A DNA stretch of 64,000 nt, from NCBI RefSeq assembly GCF_022836845.1, contig NZ_JAJNNZ010000004.1:1-64000 (forward strand), written 5' to 3'. The stretch comes from Vibrio gelatinilyticus. GTDB taxonomy: Bacteria; Pseudomonadota; Gammaproteobacteria; Enterobacterales; Vibrionaceae. The notes under the pieces were generated by a model. That model had not been told where the DNA came from and searched no databases. It worked only from the letters and a program-made list of their open reading frames with translations. Of the stretch, positions 60,175 to 64,000 are shown piece after piece. The position numbers were made by a program, and so were the translations under genes. Every line of letters starts with the position of its first letter. Positions within the stretch are counted from its first letter, which is position 1.

Positions 60175-60999
60175 GTGGCTGATCTTTATGGTTTTGACGC
60201 GTTCTCGCCAAGGCAAATAGCAGAGAAGGTCGATACGATAGGCGTTACCAAGGCACGACTGCCTTTACTGTCTATGATCATGCTCGGAATATTGGCGGGA
60301 GCGTTTATTGGCTTAGGCGGCTTGTATTTCACCATAGTTAAATCAGATGCTTCTCTTGGTTTTGCTGCACAACAAGTGCTTGGAGGTTTGACTTTTTCGT
60401 TAGGTTTGATTCTGGTCATTGTTGCCGGTGCAGAGCTCTTTACTGGCAATAATCTACTCGCAATGGCTTGGGCTGACGGAAAAATCACCACAATCGAACT
60501 GGTTCGAAATTGGGTCGTTGTATGCGCTGCCAATTTTGTTGGTGCTATAGGGGTAGCTGCACTTGTTTATTTATCTGGCCATGCAGATATGAATCAGGGA
60601 GCGATAGCTGAGACATACGCTAAGATTGCAGCGGCAAAATGTGAGATGTCATTTTGGAACGCGTTTTTTCGTGGTGTACTGTGCAATATATTGGTGTGTA
60701 TGGCGGTGTGGATGGCGTTAGCAGGCCGCAGTGTTGTAGATAAAGCGGTAGCGATAATCTTCCCTATTTCAGCGTTTGTCGCTGCGGGCTTTGAGCACAG
60801 CATTGCCAATATGTACTTTATACCATTAGCCATGATGCTAGAGGCTTCTGGAACGGTTGAAGCGGCAGGCGGTGTGAGTATTATTGGTTTCGCTGGAAAT
60901 TTGTTTCCGGTAATTTTAGGCAATCTGGTGGGTGGAAGTGTCTTTGTTGGTTTGGTCTATCACATCATATACTTGCGCGGTAGTAACAAAGGTTGTTAA
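60175..60999 (+). CDS. focA: Formate/nitrite transporter (FocA-like)
   Basis: This 274-residue membrane protein has the formate-nitrite transporter layout of six helices. The family signature GAELFTGNNLLAMAW lies at about residues 82 to 96, the central histidine in FEHSIANMYFIP at about 200 to 211, and AGNLFPVILGNLVGGSVFVG follows. Pentameric relatives move formate or related anions. GTG 60175 has AGGAG eight bases upstream. No pflB lies beside it, so substrate and pairing are inferred. Confidence 0.88.
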   Translation: MADLYGFDAFSPRQIAEKVDTIGVTKARLPLLSMIMLGILAGAFIGLGGLYFTIVKSDASLGFAAQQVLGGLTFSLGLILVIVAGAELFTGNNLLAMAWADGKITTIELVRNWVVVCAANFVGAIGVAALVYLSGHADMNQGAIAETYAKIAAAKCEMSFWNAFFRGVLCNILVCMAVWMALAGRSVVDKAVAIIFPISAFVAAGFEHSIANMYFIPLAMMLEASGTVEAAGGVSIIGFAGNLFPVILGNLVGGSVFVGLVYHIIYLRGSNKGC

Positions 61000-61047
61000 C
61001 AAAACCGCATCTGTGTAGTCATTGGTATTGTTCATGTTGATTGGCTA

Positions 61048-62712
61048 TCAGCTGAATTTTTGAATGCGTTTCCTTTGATACATGTTGTGATCAGCGTGAG
61101 TCATCAAAGCTTCCTTATCTTTACCGTCTTTAGGGAAAATGGCTATGCCTATACTCATATCTAAAAATTCGAGGTCGTATTCCTCTTCTTGCAAGCGAAG
61201 CTTGTTACGCTCCCGGATCTCTTGGGTGAGTTTTTCCCTATCCATTTCATTAGATATATTGGTGAGTATGATTGCAAATTCATCACCACCGACTCTAAAT
61301 ACTTCTCCTCTATTACCAATGACCTCTTGTAATGCGGAACTGATGATTGAAAGAACAGTGTCACCTACGACGTGACCATAGGTATCATTCACACTCTTAA
61401 AGCAATCGACATCGACAAACAGTAAGGCGAAGTTTTGCTTTTCTTTATAGTGGTTATGAATCACTTCTGGAAACTTAATATCGAAGCAAGTTCGATTGGG
61501 GACTTTCGTCAGAGGGTCTAAAATGGCCATTTCCTTAAAGTCATCTCGAGATGATTTTAATTTATCAATATTATGTTTGATATTGTGTGAAGCGAATAGA
61601 ATGGCATTTGCGAGGGTACCAATTTCATCTTTCCTGATAAGGTATTTATTGGGTATGGTGGGATGTTTATCAATATTGTTGCTAATTTTGGACAGCTCAA
61701 TTATCGGTGAGATGATCCATTGTGATATGTAACCAGAACACCATAATAGGGCAATGAAGGTCACACCCACGGCAATAGAAAATGTGTACGTGAATATAGA
61801 AGCCAAAGAATTGAGAAGAACTGAGGGTTTACTGGTGGCAATAAAGTAGCTGTGCTCTTGTTCATGAAAATGAAAAATTGCTTTTGATATGTAGGTCAGG
61901 TTGTTCTCTTTACTCCAGGGTAATGATGACTGTATTGAATAGTGATGAAGATCAGAATTGAGAAGCGACGTTACACCAGGGAAGTCATCGACTATGTTAT
62001 GACCCGCGTTTCGAGTAAATGAAAACATGTATTCCGTTAGAGGGTGAATCAGGTAGAACCCTTTCGAATTGGCAGCAATTACAGACAATGAAGGGTCTAA
62101 ACTTTCTTGTAATGTTTTCATTATTTTGTCGATTTGAACCACAGTTAGCAATCCCATTCTATCTTTATTTTGACTGGAAATGGGAATAACAGAATAGATA
62201 ACGGGGGTTGGCATGCCATTACCTAACGTTCTGATAAAATTGCTGCTTATTTCAGATAACCGTGGGAATGGACTGTTTAAATCGAGTTGCTTAAGCGCCT
62301 TAATATGCCCAAGGGAACGTAGTTGAGACCGCTCAATAACGACAAGACCATCTCCTTTTCTTTCTACACGGGCTATTTCTGAGAGTTTATTGTCAAGTGA
62401 TATCAATGAAATATTGAGGTAACTATGGTCTAACTTAATTAAGGAAAGTAGGGCATCCTCAATGTAATCATCACTAATGGAACTATTAATCCAGTGTTCA
62501 ATTTGCTTTGCAGAGGCGTTATTAATTCTCGAAATTTCGTTCAGTCGAAATTCTAGACGCTCAACAATGAGTTGATTAAGGCTCTCTATTTCATTTCGCT
62601 GTGTCTGTTCTACCATCGACAACGTTAAGTAATAGAGGATAGTTGCAAAGACGATACAACTCGCTAGCGATACAGTAATGACAATGAGTTGGAGCTTTGA
62701 TTTTATTCTCAC
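61048..62712 (-). CDS. Membrane sensor diguanylate cyclase (MbaA-like, no EAL)
   Basis: This 554-residue protein has an N-terminal membrane helix (VIVSLASCIVFATILYYL-type, about residues 11 to 30), a periplasmic sensor region of about 280 residues, a second membrane helix near residue 310, a HAMP-like linker and a GGDEF domain. The active site RVGGDEF is intact (GGDEF at residues 475 to 479), preceded by DVDCFKSVNDTYGHVVGD. It starts 2 bp after the PotD-like gene, so they are one operon. The pair resembles NspS-MbaA, except that MbaA also has an EAL domain, which is absent here. Confidence 0.9.
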   Translation of the reverse strand: MRIKSKLQLIVITVSLASCIVFATILYYLTLSMVEQTQRNEIESLNQLIVERLEFRLNEISRINNASAKQIEHWINSSISDDYIEDALLSLIKLDHSYLNISLISLDNKLSEIARVERKGDGLVVIERSQLRSLGHIKALKQLDLNSPFPRLSEISSNFIRTLGNGMPTPVIYSVIPISSQNKDRMGLLTVVQIDKIMKTLQESLDPSLSVIAANSKGFYLIHPLTEYMFSFTRNAGHNIVDDFPGVTSLLNSDLHHYSIQSSLPWSKENNLTYISKAIFHFHEQEHSYFIATSKPSVLLNSLASIFTYTFSIAVGVTFIALLWCSGYISQWIISPIIELSKISNNIDKHPTIPNKYLIRKDEIGTLANAILFASHNIKHNIDKLKSSRDDFKEMAILDPLTKVPNRTCFDIKFPEVIHNHYKEKQNFALLFVDVDCFKSVNDTYGHVVGDTVLSIISSALQEVIGNRGEVFRVGGDEFAIILTNISNEMDREKLTQEIRERNKLRLQEEEYDLEFLDMSIGIAIFPKDGKDKEALMTHADHNMYQRKRIQKFS

Positions 62713-62714
62713 AA

Positions 62715-63758
62715 TTACTCAAACTCGATTAACTCTATGATTGTATCGGCGCTATAACCTTGATAAACTAAGTTCCAGATTTTAGCTCGTAGCTCGGGTT
62801 TATCCGGTGTGGATACCCAATGCAGTTTTTCGTCTTGTCTTAATTTGTGCTTAGCAAAAATTGTTGTAACCCCTAAGCCTTCAGTGTCTTCCAAATATTC
62901 AGCGGTCTCGGGCTCTAAAAGTGTATTTATCCACTGGTGAGCTAAAACAACTTGCGAAGCATCTGATGGTATTGCCCATGAATCTAGCCAAGCAAGAGCG
63001 CCTTCTTTAGGGATAGCATAACTAACATTCACGCCAAGTTTTTTGATATCGTGTAATTGTTGTGTTCCAAAATTGGCAAACATATAGTTTATATCTTTGT
63101 TTAAAAAAAGCTCACTCGCTTCTTCAATGCTTTGATAAACAGAATAAGAGTTCATGCGAAGATTGACAAGATGCTTGATAACATCTTTGTAGTTGGTGTG
63201 TGTGAGCTTAAGTGTTGGTGCTGAATTTGCGTAAAGTGTTGCTAAACTAATGTTATGAGAACTACCATCGTAGATTAACGTACTATTTAAGTTTTGTTTT
63301 TCCCAAAAAACAGACCAACTGGTTGGCGGAGGATTATAGGGCTGGGGTTTGTAGATTATCCCCATAGAAGAATAGGCAAAAGGAATACCAAAATTATAAT
63401 GCTCAGATAAAGGAGAATCGCTTTCTTGAGTGGAGAATCGCTTTTGTAACTTCGTTGAGTTAGGTATTAATTTTAGATCAATCGGTTGTAGTCGACCTTT
63501 TATAACAAGCTTATTTAGTTCAGCCGTGTTCATGGCCACTACATCATATTTGGCCTTACTATTTAGGTGGTTATAGAGTTGATCGTCATTATTTACATAG
63601 GTAATGCTGACGCTAGCATTATAATTGTTTTCGAAAGTACTTATTGCTTCATCATTACAATACCCAGGCCAAGCAAGCACCTTTAATTCTGCGGCGTAAG
63701 ATATAGCATTGAAAAAAAGGCTAATTGATAGCACAAACAGTCTAACAGTGTAATCCAT
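62715..63758 (-). CDS. PotD/NspS-like periplasmic binding protein
   Basis: This 347-residue protein has a signal peptide (ending about ISYAAELK). The fold is that of polyamine-binding PotD: ELKVLAWPGYCNDEAISTFE at the mature N-terminus, YDVVAMNTAELNKL, the LQPIDLKLIPN segment, and the closing AHQWINTLLEPETAEYLED and WNLVYQGYSADTIIELIE. No transporter genes are nearby. Its partner is a membrane diguanylate cyclase 2 bp downstream, so it is more likely a sensor subunit than a transport protein, as for norspermidine-sensing NspS. The ligand is inferred, not shown. Confidence 0.87.
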   Translation of the reverse strand: MDYTVRLFVLSISLFFNAISYAAELKVLAWPGYCNDEAISTFENNYNASVSITYVNNDDQLYNHLNSKAKYDVVAMNTAELNKLVIKGRLQPIDLKLIPNSTKLQKRFSTQESDSPLSEHYNFGIPFAYSSMGIIYKPQPYNPPPTSWSVFWEKQNLNSTLIYDGSSHNISLATLYANSAPTLKLTHTNYKDVIKHLVNLRMNSYSVYQSIEEASELFLNKDINYMFANFGTQQLHDIKKLGVNVSYAIPKEGALAWLDSWAIPSDASQVVLAHQWINTLLEPETAEYLEDTEGLGVTTIFAKHKLRQDEKLHWVSTPDKPELRAKIWNLVYQGYSADTIIELIEFE

Positions 63759-64000
63759 TACTAAGCTCTTGTGATGATGATTATTAAACGATAATATTAT
63801 CGCGTTTAATAGAATTATTAAAAACTTATAATTTATAGACTATATTATCAATTAATGCAAATTGTGGGCTGGAATTGAGATGCTTAGATGTATCCACATG
63901 ACTTGTGTGAGTTACGTTTAAAAAGCGGTCATTAGATACGCCCGTATGTCATAAATTCACATTGTACAATTCTTTAAGCTTTGCATTTCCCTTTTCAACT

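Overview
The window looks like a Vibrio chromosome. The evidence is a long array of promoterless gene cassettes separated by VCR-like attC sites (a sedentary chromosomal integron), followed by Vibrio-type core genes: a catechol-siderophore uptake locus of the vctA/vctPDGC type, btuCD, fadD, metA, rlmF and many c-di-GMP genes. No integrase is present. All attC sites share one orientation, so intI and attI should lie to the left and the right side should be the distal end of the array.

Region 1 (1 to about 17400) is the cassette array, with 25 recognisable attC sites. Cassette genes include four GNAT acetyltransferases, a bleomycin-resistance-like VOC protein, an FMN reductase, an ABM-like protein, a LysE-type exporter, a PaiB-like flavoprotein, a SnoaL-like protein, an LRAT/NlpC-like protein, an epimerase, a HIT hydrolase, a lipoprotein, two toxin-antitoxin cassettes (one reversed) and several genes I do not recognise. 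One cassette with no + strand gene occurs three times. A complete IS110-family element has landed inside an attC. The non-coding end upstream of its transposase can fold like a bridge RNA, and its loops match the attC and the element's own junction. A second IS110-type element survives only as a remnant. The last two attC sites have lost their core sites, and the last gene is a close copy of a cassette gene without an attC.

Region 2 (17400 to 28150) is iron and cobalamin uptake: a ViuB-like ferric-siderophore reductase, a TonB-dependent receptor and a LysR regulator on the minus strand, divergent from a periplasmic binding protein, two permeases and an ATPase, with Fur-box-like sites. btuC and btuD follow.

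Region 3 (28150 to 48600) is ordinary core genome: divergent LysR/target pairs, a MazG-like protein, a probable small RNA gene, an MFS exporter, rlmF, a PilW-like lipoprotein, fadD, metA with met boxes, a PepT-like peptidase, a DMT exporter, a glycerophosphodiesterase, an MBL-fold protein, a lipocalin and a diguanylate cyclase.

Region 4 (48600 to 64000) has two identical tRNA-Val genes, then signalling genes: a CheB-CheR-PAS fusion adjoining a PAS-GGDEF-EAL protein, a radical SAM protein, a P-type cation ATPase, a FocA-like channel, and a two-gene unit of a PotD-like binding protein plus a membrane diguanylate cyclase that resembles NspS/MbaA but lacks EAL.

All identifications come from reading motifs and from memory of families. 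No database search was run.
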